DNA of 64,000 bases from CAZDVQ01 sp964508975 (GCA_964508975.1 CAZDVQ010000004.1:1-64000), one strand, 5' to 3'. Shown: positions 25,050 to 34,081, numbered from the stretch's first letter. Made by a program: numbers and translations. Notes: generated from the sequence alone by a model not told the origin.

Positions 25050-27056
25050 ATGCTTTTTTTTCAAGACATCGATAATCTTCAAAATGAACTAAAAACGGCC
25101 TTGCAGATAAGGCGTTTTTACCTGTTCCACGTGGTTATTTTCCCGGTGGTGTGCATGCTTATTTCAACTATTAAGCAAAATGAGGTTTGTCATTGTGTTT
25201 TTTTAATACCGAGTGGATTCGCTTTAATATTATTATTGGCAAGTTTGAATCCTCGACTTGGAGACTTTGTCAAAAGGCTAACTGTCATTCTGGCTGCTAC
25301 GTTTAACTTTATATTGATGGGCGTTGCATACCGGAACGATTTTCAAGGCTTGCCTATCTTTTTCTTGAGTATGTATACCGTTATGGGTGCGTTATTGTAC
25401 ACGGAAGCGGGTAGACTGCTGCGATATACCATTATATCGTTTGGAGTGGTATGGTCGAGTGTACTTCTATCCAACTTTAGTGAAGACGTTATAGGCAAAG
25501 TTGGTTTATATAGTATTGTCCTTTTATTGGTTTATTACATATTAGACCAACGCCTCAAAACACTTTCAGGCTTTAGTAAATCGCTGGAGCTCTTGAGCAT
25601 CAAGAAACAGGAAACTGTGGATATGTTGGACTCGTTTTCGGCCATGATTTGTTTTAAGGACTTGAACAACAACCTGATACGGGTAAACGATGCATTTGCT
25701 GCTGCTATGGGATTGTCTCGTGCAGAGGTAGAAGGCCGGAATCTCGCCGAGTTAATTGATGAAGAAGCTGCGGCCTTTTACTTCGAAGACGATATGCGCA
25801 TCGTGTCGAGTGGTGTATCAGAACTAGGTAAAGTAGAAGAAATGCCAGCACACGATGGCAGTATTAAATGGGTGCGATCGGACAAACGCTTATACAAGGA
25901 CGCTGCGGGAAAGGTGATTGGTATATCGTTTTATGGTGTTGATATTACCGAGCAAATATTAGCAGAAGAAGCCCTTTTAGAGAAAGAATCGCGATTTAGA
26001 GCTATTTTCGACTTGGCACCTATCGGTATTTTATTGGCCGACCAAGATTTTATCGTGCAAAACACGAACGCCGAGGCACATAAAATTACAAAGCAGTTCT
26101 CCTTGGATACGAATCAGTTTAACCTTCGCAAACTCAGCAAGTATTTGACGCAGGGAGATGTAGCGTCCGTGAGGGCCTTGTTCGACGGGCAGGAGCGCAG
26201 TACAGCTTTCGAAGCTAGTTTCAAGCGACAAGATGGACAGGAACTTACTTTCGACATCAGCGTGGTGGCCTTTCAAAAAACTGCGCATACCAAAAATTAT
26301 ATTATCATCATCAATGATAAAACGGAGGAAAAACTCTCAGAAGATAAATTGAAACAATACGCGACCAACTTGGAAGCCAGCAACAAAACGCTCGAAGAGT
26401 TTGCCTATGTAGCCTCGCACGACATGCGCGAGCCCCTCCGTACTATTAGCAGTTATGCCCAGTTGTTGGAAAAACGATACGCCCCGAACCTTGACGAAGA
26501 TGGACGCCAGTTTATCAAATTCATCACTGATGCTGGAAAACGATTGGATACCTATATATTGGGCTTGTTGGAATACTCGCGTGTAGGTAGATATAAACCC
26601 AACAGAACATTAGCAAAGTTGAACGACTTAGTATTCACGGTCAAGGAGTTATTATCCGTGCAAATCAACGAAAACCAGGCCACTGTAGTGGTTGGTGAAC
26701 TGCCAGAAACCCAAGTTGTTGTTCATGAGATGAGGGCCTTGTTCCAAAACTTAATCAGTAATGCGATTAAATATCGATCTAGTGCAGAACCCCTTATTGA
26801 GATAAGCTGTCAAGATTTTAGCACGCACTGGGGCTTCACCATCAAGGATAATGGCCGTGGTGTAGAAGATATACACCTCGCCAGGGTTTTCGATGTGTTT
26901 TATAGGGCTAATTATACCCAAACGACCGACGGTACGGGTATTGGCTTAGCTATTTGCAAAAAAATTGTACAACATCACGGCGGGGAGATAACCATGCAAA
27001 ATAATTCCGATGGGGTAGGGGTTACCGTGCGTTTTACCTTAGAAAAAACAGCATAG
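25050..27056 (+). CDS. PAS-domain sensor histidine kinase with membrane N-terminus
   Basis: The 668-residue protein has several hydrophobic helices in residues ~25-170, so the sensor is membrane-embedded. Two PAS domains follow: the first ~190-310 (MICFKDLNNNLIRVNDAFA, SFYGVDITEQILAEEALLE), the second ~315-425. Then comes a HisKA dimerisation domain with phospho-acceptor H457 in ASHDMREPLRTISSYAQLL, and a HATPase_c domain with N-box NLISNAIKYRS, DNGRGV, and GTGIGLAICKKIVQHHGG. This is the family related to cyanobacterial phytochrome kinases but without a chromophore domain. No response regulator adjoins. The start is the first ATG; no strong promoter was identified. Confidence 0.92.
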   Translation: MLFFQDIDNLQNELKTALQIRRFYLFHVVIFPVVCMLISTIKQNEVCHCVFLIPSGFALILLLASLNPRLGDFVKRLTVILAATFNFILMGVAYRNDFQGLPIFFLSMYTVMGALLYTEAGRLLRYTIISFGVVWSSVLLSNFSEDVIGKVGLYSIVLLLVYYILDQRLKTLSGFSKSLELLSIKKQETVDMLDSFSAMICFKDLNNNLIRVNDAFAAAMGLSRAEVEGRNLAELIDEEAAAFYFEDDMRIVSSGVSELGKVEEMPAHDGSIKWVRSDKRLYKDAAGKVIGISFYGVDITEQILAEEALLEKESRFRAIFDLAPIGILLADQDFIVQNTNAEAHKITKQFSLDTNQFNLRKLSKYLTQGDVASVRALFDGQERSTAFEASFKRQDGQELTFDISVVAFQKTAHTKNYIIIINDKTEEKLSEDKLKQYATNLEASNKTLEEFAYVASHDMREPLRTISSYAQLLEKRYAPNLDEDGRQFIKFITDAGKRLDTYILGLLEYSRVGRYKPNRTLAKLNDLVFTVKELLSVQINENQATVVVGELPETQVVVHEMRALFQNLISNAIKYRSSAEPLIEISCQDFSTHWGFTIKDNGRGVEDIHLARVFDVFYRANYTQTTDGTGIGLAICKKIVQHHGGEITMQNNSDGVGVTVRFTLEKTA

Positions 27057-27067
27057 CTTAGAGTATG

Positions 27068-27202
27068 TTTTTTTGGGGCGCCCCGGCGCTACGCGCCGTC
27101 GGCGTGCTTCGGGGTTCGCTGTTCGCTCCGTGCGCGTTGCGCACCCGCGGCTGCGCCGCGGCCCTACGCATGCCTGGCGCTGACGGCGGCCTAGACCGCC
27201 GT
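27068..27202 (+). repeat. Mosaic hairpin element E8
   Basis: T-run directly after the kinase stop, GGGCGCCCCGGCGCTACGC, GGTTCGCT box, hairpin GTGCGCGTTGCGCAC, hairpin CCGCGGCTGCGCCGCGG, end GCCTGGCGC, then an extra hairpin ACGGCGG/CCGCCGT. Confidence 0.75.
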
Positions 27203-27289
27203 ACCTGGTATCTGGCGCTAGGTTGAATAAATTTAAAGCATATAAATGCGTTTACCTAGATATTAGCTATCCACTTATCACTTTTTCTT

Positions 27290-27297
27290 TATCTTTG
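27290..27297 (+). promoter_or_regulatory. -7 element for PorE-like gene
   Basis: TATCTTTG, 21 bases before the ATG. Confidence 0.6.
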
Positions 27298-27318
27298 GGC
27301 GTATCTAATTAAATAGCT

Positions 27319-29514
27319 ATGCTACAAAGGATTTTACTTTTATCTATGATGCTTTGCTTGAGCCTTTCAAGCATCAATGCACAGAATGCTCGCGTAAAAA
27401 AAGGCAACAAGTATCTGGCTGCCCAGAATTTTTCATGTGCCATCAAAAAGTACTTGAAAGCCCTGGACAAGAAGGATATTCTAGAGGCTAAACAAAACCT
27501 TGCCTTGGCTTACCGTACCATCGGGGACATGCCTAATGCCGAATACTGGTACGGCCAACTGGCTAACGGCCCAGAAGCATTGCCAGAACACCGCTTGTAC
27601 TATGCACAAGCTTTACAGGCTAATGGCAAAAGCGGCGAAGCTCGTCAGTATTTTGAAGAATACCTTGCATTGGTACCAACTGATGCTCGAGCAAGAGCGC
27701 AGTTAAATGCCTGTACCGCCGAAGCTTTTTCTGCTTACAGTGAACAAGGCGCTGTGTTTCAGGTAGCCAACTTGGATAAAGTCAACACCGCTTTCGATGA
27801 TTTAGGCCCTGCCTTTTTCAAAAGTTCCTTCCTGTTTAGCAGTGCTCGAGAAGCAAAAGGTAAGGCTAGCAAGTATAGGGCTACTACAGGTAAGCCCTAC
27901 CTTGACTTGTACATGACCAAATTTACCTTGGTAGATTTGGAGACTTACCAGTATAATTTTGGTACACCAGCTCGCTTTTTCAAGAAAATCAGGCCAGAAT
28001 TTCATAATGGTCCAGTAGCCTTGACGCCTGACCAAAGTGAAATTTTCTTTACCCGGAATAGCCTGAAATGCAAAAAGCGTAAGGCAGCATCAGGGCTCAA
28101 AGGTTTGAAAATTTACAGCACACGCTTAACCCCAAACGCTAAAATCAAGCGCAAGAATATCGTTTCGTTGCCCTTCAACAGCGACGAGTACAACACCTGT
28201 AATCCAACATTGGCTACAGATGGCTCGTTCATCGTGTTTGCTTCCAATATGCCGGGCGGTTCGGGTGGTTATGACCTCTACGTATCATACTTGGAAAATG
28301 CACAATGGGGCCCTCCAACCAATTTGGGTTCTAAAATCAATACGGAAGGCGATGAAAACTTCCCAGTAATTCAAACCGATGGGTCTTTGGTGTTTTCAAG
28401 CGATGGCCATGCAGGTCTCGGTGGCTTCGACTTGTTCGAAGCTAAAGCCGTTACAGGTGGTTGGGCTAGTCCTCGCAACCTAGGAATCCCCGTTAACTCG
28501 AGCGGCCATGATTACAGCATGGTATTCATGTCGGATAAATCTCATGGTTTCCTCGTGTCGAACCGTGAAGGCGGTAAAGGTATGTTGGATATTTACACCT
28601 TCCGTAAAGATGCTGTACAAGTAGATGCGGTGGTGGTTGACCAAGCGGAAGGTACGGTAATTCCAGGTGCTACCATTGCTGGTCCCGGTATAGAGTTAAA
28701 TACCAACAAGGCAGGCATGGCAAGCATGGAACTGCCTTTGTCGCAGGTTAAACAATTAACGGCCAACAAGGAAGGATATCTAGAAGGTTCTGTAGCCACA
28801 TCTACCGCAGGTTTCGAGAGCAACGACAAACTACTTGTTCGTATTCCAGTGCAAAAAGATTTGTCGTTTACCGTACAAGGCCGTGTCATTAACGATAATG
28901 ACAATCCTATGGAATTGTTTGTCTCGAATATTCGACTGATTAACGATTGTGGCGAACCTGAAATGGGTTACAACACTAACGCCGATGGTTACTACCAATT
29001 TGATCTAAAGCAGGGCTGCTGTTACTTAGTCGTAGCTTCTCAAACGGATCATTTGACCAAAACCAGTAAAATCTGCGTACGCGATGAAAATGCTTCACAA
29101 TCGTTCAATGTCGATTTTGCCCTAACCAAGTACAAAGAAGAAGGCCCGCTTTACATCGAGGTGGAGAATATCTATTATGATTTCGATAAAGCTACCCTGC
29201 GCAAGGAAGCATCTACAGGCTTGGCGGAGTTATTGAGCATCTTGCAAGATAACCCGAACCTTGTAGTAGAGATTTCTTCTCATACTGATAGCCGAGGTAA
29301 CGCTGCTTACAACGAACGCCTGTCTCAGCGTCGGGCAGAATCTGTTGTAGCTTATTTAATTAAAAACGGTATCGATAAATCACGTTTACAAGCCAAAGGC
29401 TACGGCGAAACTAAACTGGTCAATAACTGTGGCGATGGTAAGAAATGTTCTGATGCAGAACACCAAAAGAACCGCCGCACAGAGTTTATGGTTGTTGGCG
29501 AAGTAAAAGAATAG
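27319..29514 (+). CDS. PorE-like TPR/PD40/OmpA envelope protein
   Basis: The 731-residue precursor has a signal peptide (residues 1-21, ending INAQ). TPR repeats follow (~25-130, ALAYRTIGDMPNAEYWYGQL, YYAQALQANGKSGEARQYFEEYL), then a PD40 propeller (~160-440, LTPDQSEIFFTRN, FIVFASNMPGGSGGYDLYVS, GLGGFDLFEA). Next is a carboxypeptidase-regulatory-like domain (~520-600), and finally an OmpA domain (~605-731, YYDFDKATLRKEA, SSHTDSRGNAAYNERLSQRR). This order equals that of PorE of Porphyromonas gingivalis, a T9SS component that binds peptidoglycan, but Bacteroidota carry several paralogues of this layout, so identity with PorE is not certain. The window contains at least two T9SS cargo proteins. 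Confidence 0.85.
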   Translation: MLQRILLLSMMLCLSLSSINAQNARVKKGNKYLAAQNFSCAIKKYLKALDKKDILEAKQNLALAYRTIGDMPNAEYWYGQLANGPEALPEHRLYYAQALQANGKSGEARQYFEEYLALVPTDARARAQLNACTAEAFSAYSEQGAVFQVANLDKVNTAFDDLGPAFFKSSFLFSSAREAKGKASKYRATTGKPYLDLYMTKFTLVDLETYQYNFGTPARFFKKIRPEFHNGPVALTPDQSEIFFTRNSLKCKKRKAASGLKGLKIYSTRLTPNAKIKRKNIVSLPFNSDEYNTCNPTLATDGSFIVFASNMPGGSGGYDLYVSYLENAQWGPPTNLGSKINTEGDENFPVIQTDGSLVFSSDGHAGLGGFDLFEAKAVTGGWASPRNLGIPVNSSGHDYSMVFMSDKSHGFLVSNREGGKGMLDIYTFRKDAVQVDAVVVDQAEGTVIPGATIAGPGIELNTNKAGMASMELPLSQVKQLTANKEGYLEGSVATSTAGFESNDKLLVRIPVQKDLSFTVQGRVINDNDNPMELFVSNIRLINDCGEPEMGYNTNADGYYQFDLKQGCCYLVVASQTDHLTKTSKICVRDENASQSFNVDFALTKYKEEGPLYIEVENIYYDFDKATLRKEASTGLAELLSILQDNPNLVVEISSHTDSRGNAAYNERLSQRRAESVVAYLIKNGIDKSRLQAKGYGETKLVNNCGDGKKCSDAEHQKNRRTEFMVVGEVKE

Positions 29515-29607
29515 AACTATTCGGTACATTACTTGTTTATTAACTTGTACTCGTTTTGCGTACTTATCCTTCGAAATACATTTTATTAACTTTAATTCAT
29601 AGTAATC

Positions 29608-29928
29608 ATGACCGTTGAAATCACGGATGCCAATTTCCAAGAAAAGGTTCTTGGTACCGACAAACTTGTAGTTATCGACTTTTGGGCTGAATGGTGTGGC
29701 CCTTGTAAAATGATTGGACCAGTAGTTGAAGAACTATCTAATGCATATCCTGATACCGTGGTAGTTGGTAAACTTGACGTTGACACCAACCCTAACACAG
29801 CGATGGAGTTTATGGTTCGTAGTATTCCTACTATTATCTTCGTCAAAAATGGCAAAGTGGTTGACCGCCACGTTGGGGCTACTTCTATTGGTGTATTGAA
29901 AGGTAAAGTTGACAGCTTGTTGTCATAG
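29608..29928 (+). CDS. trxA: Thioredoxin
   Basis: A 106-residue classical thioredoxin that reduces protein disulfides with electrons from thioredoxin reductase. The active site C30-G-P-C33 is in FWAEWCGPCKMIGPV, the cis-proline is in SIPTIIFVKNG, and Asp/Lys/Trp positions of the family are kept. It is cytoplasmic, with no signal peptide. It follows the PorE-like gene by 93 bases and is closed by its own terminator, so read-through from upstream is possible. A TAACTTTA element upstream of the ATG may be its own promoter. Confidence 0.95.
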   Translation: MTVEITDANFQEKVLGTDKLVVIDFWAEWCGPCKMIGPVVEELSNAYPDTVVVGKLDVDTNPNTAMEFMVRSIPTIIFVKNGKVVDRHVGATSIGVLKGKVDSLLS

Positions 29929-29960
29929 TACCTAGAGCACATCAAATACTAATAAAGCAA

Positions 29961-29996
29961 AAAGCCTCTCCTTTGTCGGGAGAGGCTTTCGTTTTT
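29961..29996 (+). terminator. Rho-independent terminator of trxA
   Basis: AAAGCCTCTCC pairs with GGAGAGGCTTT around a seven-base loop, followed by TCGTTTTT. Confidence 0.9.
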
Positions 29997-30009
29997 ATAG
30001 CATTTAAGC

Positions 30010-30486
30010 TTACACTACCTTGTCGGCGCAGCTTGAACTCGCAAAAGCATCTGGTTTGGCCTTGAACACGAACCCCATGCTCAAGATGTAGCCCATTGCT
30101 TCGCGTAAAGCTACATTCGACTGGAAGGTAGGGTCCGTATTAATATCGGCGTGTACCTCTAGCGGAATATCATAAAGGTCGAGCAAGTCGCATAGCTGGT
30201 AGGCAATGTCTACTGACTTGGCAACCTCTGTAATCATCCTTTCGCGTAAGGACATTTTCTGGGTGGTGGTATCACTGTTGATGAACATGAAACCCCCACG
30301 GTGCTCCCGTAGGAAAACGATAACGGTTGCAAAGCCAGTTGTAAGCCCCCGAACCTGAGAGTCGGTACCGATACAAACCTTCAACTTGTAACCTAGCGCC
30401 TTTTCCCTCAGGATTGTCGCTTCAACGGCTTCTTTGATGGGTAAAGCAAGCTTTTCCCCGCTTAATTTTCGCCAGCTCATAATCAT
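30010..30486 (-). CDS. YkuK-like RNase H-fold protein (DUF458)
   Basis: The protein of ~158 residues belongs to the DUF458/YkuK family of predicted RNase H-like proteins. Conserved acidic motifs are visible: VCIGTDSQVRG, the MFINSDTTTQKMSLRERM segment, and VHADINTDP, in which the aspartates would bind metal. The C-terminal helix has SNVALREAMGYILSMGF. YkuK homologues are widespread; their substrate is not established. Two ATGs (MIMSW) occur close together and the first is used; a longer frame begins 30 bases upstream. It converges on trxA. Confidence 0.85.
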   Translation of the reverse strand: MIMSWRKLSGEKLALPIKEAVEATILREKALGYKLKVCIGTDSQVRGLTTGFATVIVFLREHRGGFMFINSDTTTQKMSLRERMITEVAKSVDIAYQLCDLLDLYDIPLEVHADINTDPTFQSNVALREAMGYILSMGFVFKAKPDAFASSSCADKVV

Positions 30487-30581
30487 GAGTTTTGAGGTGA
30501 GTGGAAATATTTCCACCTACAAAACCCAATTTAACCCTAATAAAGTTCCGACTTGTGTGTAATGTAATGATTAATAAATAG

Positions 30582-30692
30582 TTAACCCCACCAAATCAAG
30601 CGTTCCTGCTTGTCCATGCCCAGAATATCTTCGTCCAACAAGTAGCTGATTGTCTTTAAAACAAAGGCTTCCTGAGATGCGGGGAATTTTTG
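30582..30692 (-). pseudogene. recQ': Second, diverged copy of the recQ 3' end
   Basis: These 111 bases align without gaps to the last 111 bases of recQ (31441-31551), with nine differences. In frame they encode KFPASQEAFVLKTISYLLDE followed by DILGMDKQERLIWWG and a stop, against ENILGMDKQERLVWWG in recQ. Most differences are silent and the two amino-acid changes are conservative, so this copy derives from a functional recQ allele and not from recent duplication of the present one. Homology stops abruptly at 30692/30693. Confidence 0.85.
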
Positions 30693-30780
30693 GGTCAACA
30701 TGTAACTTAATGATCACAGTTATACATAGGAACTAAAAAATATAATTAAACATTCCATAAGAAGACTTTAAAGTTTTTTA

Positions 30781-30788
30781 TAACTTTG
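30781..30788 (+). promoter_or_regulatory. -7 element of vapBC
   Basis: TAACTTTG, 30 bases upstream of the first antitoxin ATG. Confidence 0.55.
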
Positions 30789-30818
30789 ACAAGCATTTGT
30801 GTTTAGGTAACTAAAAAA

Positions 30819-31067
30819 ATGAAATCGTTTTGCATGACTAGAATAACATTTGAAATAAAGAAGGATAGCGATTTGCAATTACTGCTTTTGCTCGCTGACC
30901 GTATTGGCCTTAAGGTTTTAGACCCTAATGAAATGCTAATGTCTTTGCACGAAAGGCAAGTTTATCTTGACATCATTGCAGGAGGTGGTGATACGGCTTA
31001 CATAGAGGATCCGGTACGCTGGCAGAAAGAGCAACGGGAAGAACGGGATTTGCCTTACAGAAATTAA
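30819..31067 (+). CDS. vapB: VapB-type antitoxin
   Basis: An 82-residue protein, with a second ATG at codon 6 (MTRITFEIKKDSD) as an equally plausible start. It has a strand-helix N-terminus (ITFEIKKDSDLQLLLLLADRIGL), a linker and a basic-acidic C-terminus (DPVRWQKEQREERDLPYRN). The last part resembles the toxin-binding tails of small Bacteroidota antitoxins paired with PIN toxins. It lies six bases before vapC, a clear toxin-antitoxin operon, and should mask the PIN active site and repress the promoter. Confidence 0.85.
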   Translation: MKSFCMTRITFEIKKDSDLQLLLLLADRIGLKVLDPNEMLMSLHERQVYLDIIAGGGDTAYIEDPVRWQKEQREERDLPYRN

Positions 31068-31072
31068 CCGCC

Positions 31073-31444
31073 ATGTATTTACTCGACAGCAATATAATCA
31101 TTTACGCTTCAAAGGAGGAGTATGCTTACCTCAGAGATTTCTTTACTAACCAGGAAGTTCCTTCCTTTGCATCTGTGATATCAAAGGTGGAGGTGCTAGG
31201 GTACTATAAACTAACAGAAATAGATAAATTGTTTTTCAATGCTTGTTTCAGTCTTTTAGAAACAATTGAAGTCAACCATGCCGTAGCAGAAAAAGCAATA
31301 GCAATTAGGCAGGAGCTAAAACTCTCGCTAGGTGATGCGATTATTGCAGCCACGGCACTAATCTATGGATATACAATTGTAACGCGCAATGTTGATGATT
31401 TCAAAAATATCAGCGGGCTAATCGTGGTAAATCCAATACATTAA
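31073..31444 (+). CDS. vapC: VapC-type PIN-domain ribonuclease toxin
   Basis: The 123-residue PIN-domain protein has the four acidic residues of the metal site: D5 (LLDSNIIIY), E40 (SKVEVLGY), D88 (LSLGDAIIAATAL) and D108 (TRNVDDFKN). VapC toxins cleave specific tRNAs or rRNA; the target here is unknown. The stop codon overlaps the recQ stop codon on the other strand within TTAA, exactly where the duplicated recQ end begins, so the toxin gene abuts the recombination junction. Confidence 0.95.
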   Translation: MYLLDSNIIIYASKEEYAYLRDFFTNQEVPSFASVISKVEVLGYYKLTEIDKLFFNACFSLLETIEVNHAVAEKAIAIRQELKLSLGDAIIAATALIYGYTIVTRNVDDFKNISGLIVVNPIH

Positions 31445-33354
31445 CCCCACCAGACCAAGCGTTCCTGCTTGTCCATGCCCAGTATATTTTCATCCAAAAG
31501 ATAGCTGATTGTCTTTAAAACAAAGGCTTCCTGAGATGCAGGGAATTTTTGAACCAGTGCTTTTGCATCCAGTGGACTAATTGCCAATTGGGCCTGGATT
31601 ATTTTTTTAATCCGTTCAAAAGTCACATCGTCAAGCTCCGTTTTATGGCGGCCTTGACAAACATCGCACTTTCCGCAATCCACCACGTCCTCTTGGCCAA
31701 AGTACTGTAGTAACTGCCGGCTTCTGCAATCAACTTTCTCGGCGTAGGCTATGGCCTTTTGCATGCGGTACAAGTGGCGTTCCTTCAGAAATTGATAACG
31801 CTTCATGTCTATTTCTAGCTGTTCAGCAGGCACACGCGCCCGTAGGAAAACCAGTTGTGCAGCATCCTTAGGTGGTACATAGCGTACAATACCTTCCTTG
31901 TCGAGGCTTTTTAATATTTGCTCCAGTTGTGGCACCGTCATTTTTAAAAAAGGTGCCAACTTCGATTCCCGAACCTGTGCAGGCTCTTTGAAAATCCCTT
32001 GGTGCGAGCGCATGATGGTCCGCAACAGCGTTTCCAACTTCGGGTTTTTCAACATGTAATCGTACAGTTGCTCTTTGCTGCAAATGACTTGTAGTGAGGA
32101 GGGTATAAACACGGCATCTGAAAGTTCTAGCCAGCCATCTTGCTGTAGCACTTTGAGACAGCTCAATGTTTTGAGCGGTTCTAGGTTATAGGTCTGGGTA
32201 AATTTTACCAAGTCAAAATCATAGCTTTCGGCACTGGTACCGCCGCTGGCCAGTTGGTAAAAACTACCTAGTGCCCGGTAAACCTGCCGCATTTCAGTCA
32301 GTTCAGGGTACGATAGTTCAAATTGGCGCTCTAGTTCTTCCCGATCTTGCTGGTTGTACAGCAGCACGGCGAAAGACTTGAGCCCATCGCGGCCAGCTCG
32401 ACCAGCCTCTTGAAAATAAGCCTCTAGGTTGTCGGGCATGTCAACGTGCACCACCAGCCGAACATCCGGCTTGTCGATGCCCATGCCAAAGGCATTGGTC
32501 GAGCAGATAATGCGGGTTTCACCTTTAATCCAAGCGTCTTGTTTTTTGGAGCGTAGCTCGTGGTTAAGTCCGGCGTGATAAAAATCTGCCGAAATCTTGT
32601 ACTGCATCAGGTACTCGGCTATCTCGCGGGTTTTACGGCGGTTGCGCACGTAAACCACGGCACTGCCGGGTACTTTGCGCACAATGTCAAGCAATTTGGC
32701 CAGTTTGCCTTCTTCTTGCAGAACGACGTAGGCCAGGTTATCCCGGCTGAAATCTTGTACAAATACTTGTTTATCAGGCTTAAATTCGAGTTTGACCTGG
32801 ATGTCTTCCACCACTTCAGGCGTAGCGGTGGCCGTTAGGGCAATCACAGGCACGCCGGGTAAAAGCTCCCGAAGTTTGGGTATTTGTAGGTATGGTGGCC
32901 TAAAATCGTAGCCCCATTGCGAGATACAGTGCGACTCGTCGATGGCAATCATCGTGACTTTCATGCGCTTGATGCGCTCAATGGCCAGCTCGGTTTGAAG
33001 GCGTTCGGGAGACAGGTACAAAAAGCGGTAGGCTCCAAACACGCAGTTGTCCAGCAGTCGGTCAATATCGCGGTACGACATGCCCGAGTACAGCGCCACC
33101 GCCGGTATACCCCTGCGGTTGAGGTTGTACACTTGGTCTTTCATCAAGGCAATGAGCGGCGAGACCACGATGCAAATCCCTGCTTCGTGGCAAAGGGCTG
33201 GTACTTGAAAACATATCGATTTCCCGCCTCCCGTTGGTAGCAGCGCAAGGGTATCGTGGCCATCCAGAATGCTCTGGATAATCTCGTCTTGCCCTTTGCG
33301 AAAGCTGGGATAGCCCCAAAATTGCTGTAAAATATCAAGCGGCTGCTGCATCAT
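31441..33354 (-). CDS. recQ: ATP-dependent DNA helicase RecQ
   Basis: A 3'-5' helicase that resolves recombination intermediates and stalled forks. The ~637-residue protein begins MMQQPLDILQQFWGYPSFRKGQ (the frame is open a further 23 codons, not used). It has SF2 motif I LLPTGGGKSICFQ, the DEAH-type box as AIDESHCISQWGYDF, motif III ALTATAT, and motif VI QEAGRAGRDG. A zinc-binding RecQ-Ct domain carries four cysteines (CRSRQLLQYFGQ, CGKCDVC), followed by a winged helix. No separate HRDC domain is obvious, as in other short Bacteroidota RecQ. Its 3' end is partly duplicated at 30582. The promoter element lies one base from the start codon. Confidence 0.93.
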   Translation of the reverse strand: MMQQPLDILQQFWGYPSFRKGQDEIIQSILDGHDTLALLPTGGGKSICFQVPALCHEAGICIVVSPLIALMKDQVYNLNRRGIPAVALYSGMSYRDIDRLLDNCVFGAYRFLYLSPERLQTELAIERIKRMKVTMIAIDESHCISQWGYDFRPPYLQIPKLRELLPGVPVIALTATATPEVVEDIQVKLEFKPDKQVFVQDFSRDNLAYVVLQEEGKLAKLLDIVRKVPGSAVVYVRNRRKTREIAEYLMQYKISADFYHAGLNHELRSKKQDAWIKGETRIICSTNAFGMGIDKPDVRLVVHVDMPDNLEAYFQEAGRAGRDGLKSFAVLLYNQQDREELERQFELSYPELTEMRQVYRALGSFYQLASGGTSAESYDFDLVKFTQTYNLEPLKTLSCLKVLQQDGWLELSDAVFIPSSLQVICSKEQLYDYMLKNPKLETLLRTIMRSHQGIFKEPAQVRESKLAPFLKMTVPQLEQILKSLDKEGIVRYVPPKDAAQLVFLRARVPAEQLEIDMKRYQFLKERHLYRMQKAIAYAEKVDCRSRQLLQYFGQEDVVDCGKCDVCQGRHKTELDDVTFERIKKIIQAQLAISPLDAKALVQKFPASQEAFVLKTISYLLDENILGMDKQERLVWWG

Positions 33355-33355
33355 G

Positions 33356-33363
33356 CAAAAATA
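33356..33363 (-). promoter_or_regulatory. -7 element abutting recQ start
   Basis: Minus-strand TATTTTTG ends one base before the ATG, which predicts a leaderless transcript if it is used. Confidence 0.45.
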
Positions 33364-33437
33364 GGCAAGCCGAGGTGTACTTGTATGCCCCGCTTGGTTG
33401 TAATTTATGACAAAAAAGGTCAAATTATGGAATAACA

Positions 33438-33470
33438 GTATCGCCGAGTAAGCGATACGGTTATTTTTTT
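33438..33470 (+). terminator. Terminator-like hairpin before E9
   Basis: GTATCGC pairs with GCGATAC, followed by GGTTATTTTTTTT. No plus-strand gene precedes it, so it would act on antisense transcription through recQ, or it is part of the repeat. Confidence 0.45.
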
Positions 33471-33600
33471 TGGGCGTTGCGCCGCGTTGCGGGGCGTATA
33501 GGATACGCCCCTACTGCGCGCCGCCGCTGTCCTACGCGCGCGCTGGACGCTTGGCCCTGCGGGCTGGCCGCAACGCGGCCACGCTCCGGCCAGCTAACGC
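33464..33600 (+). repeat. Mosaic hairpin element E9
   Basis: T-run, GGGCGTTGCGCCGCG, an inserted hairpin GGGCGTATAGGATACGCCC, hairpin GCCCTGCGGGC, hairpin GGCCGCAACGCGGCC, end CCAGCTAACGC. The MITE begins immediately after it. Confidence 0.75.
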
Positions 33601-33602
33601 AG

Positions 33603-33885
33603 AATGCCATTAAGCGTTAATTTTTCAGGGTTTTATAACCACCCCGTCTGCGTTACAGGGTGTAAAACACCCTGTGCGCATCCACCCCTCCTTGAAAAGG
33701 AGGGGAACTGGCTTATTCTTTTAAATAACTGTAAATCAAATATTTATAGCAAGGCATGAGCTCCCCTCCTTTTCAAGGAGGGGTGGATGCAAGCGGAACG
33801 CGAAGCGTGAAGCGCAGCAGACGGGGTGGTTACTTTGGCCGAAAATGCTGAAAAACAAACAAAATAATTAACGCTTAATGGCATT
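33603..33885 (+). mobile_element. MITE-like element, copy 1 (283 bp)
   Basis: Bounded by AATGCCATTAAGCGTTAATT and its exact complement AATTAACGCTTAATGGCATT. Inside, the arms continue with ACCACCCCGTCTGC/GCAGACGGGGTGGT and two head-to-head CCCCTCCTT-AAGGAGGGG palindromes around a 50-bp AT-rich core. CTAACGC flanks both sides (33594-33600, 33889-33895), a possible target duplication. No reading frame for a transposase. Confidence 0.8.
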
Positions 33886-33945
33886 GAACTAACGCATAAA
33901 CGGCTGCTTTTAATGGTTAATTATGAATGAGTTAATTACAGATCT

Positions 33946-34011
33946 GGACTTCCTTTGGGCGCTAATATCTTTCACATGATAAAACGTTCATTTGAAAATA
34001 AACACCAAAAC
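33946..34011 (-). repeat. 60-bp dispersed repeat, copy 2
   Basis: Reverse-complement match of 16988-17047 (GGACTTCCTTTGGGCGC, AATATCTT, CACATGA, AAAACGTTCAT). Confidence 0.65.
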
Positions 34012-34081
34012 CCAAAAAGGCCAAAACTGTACTGTATTTAATCTATTAATAATTAATCATTTACAATTAATCAATTAAAAA

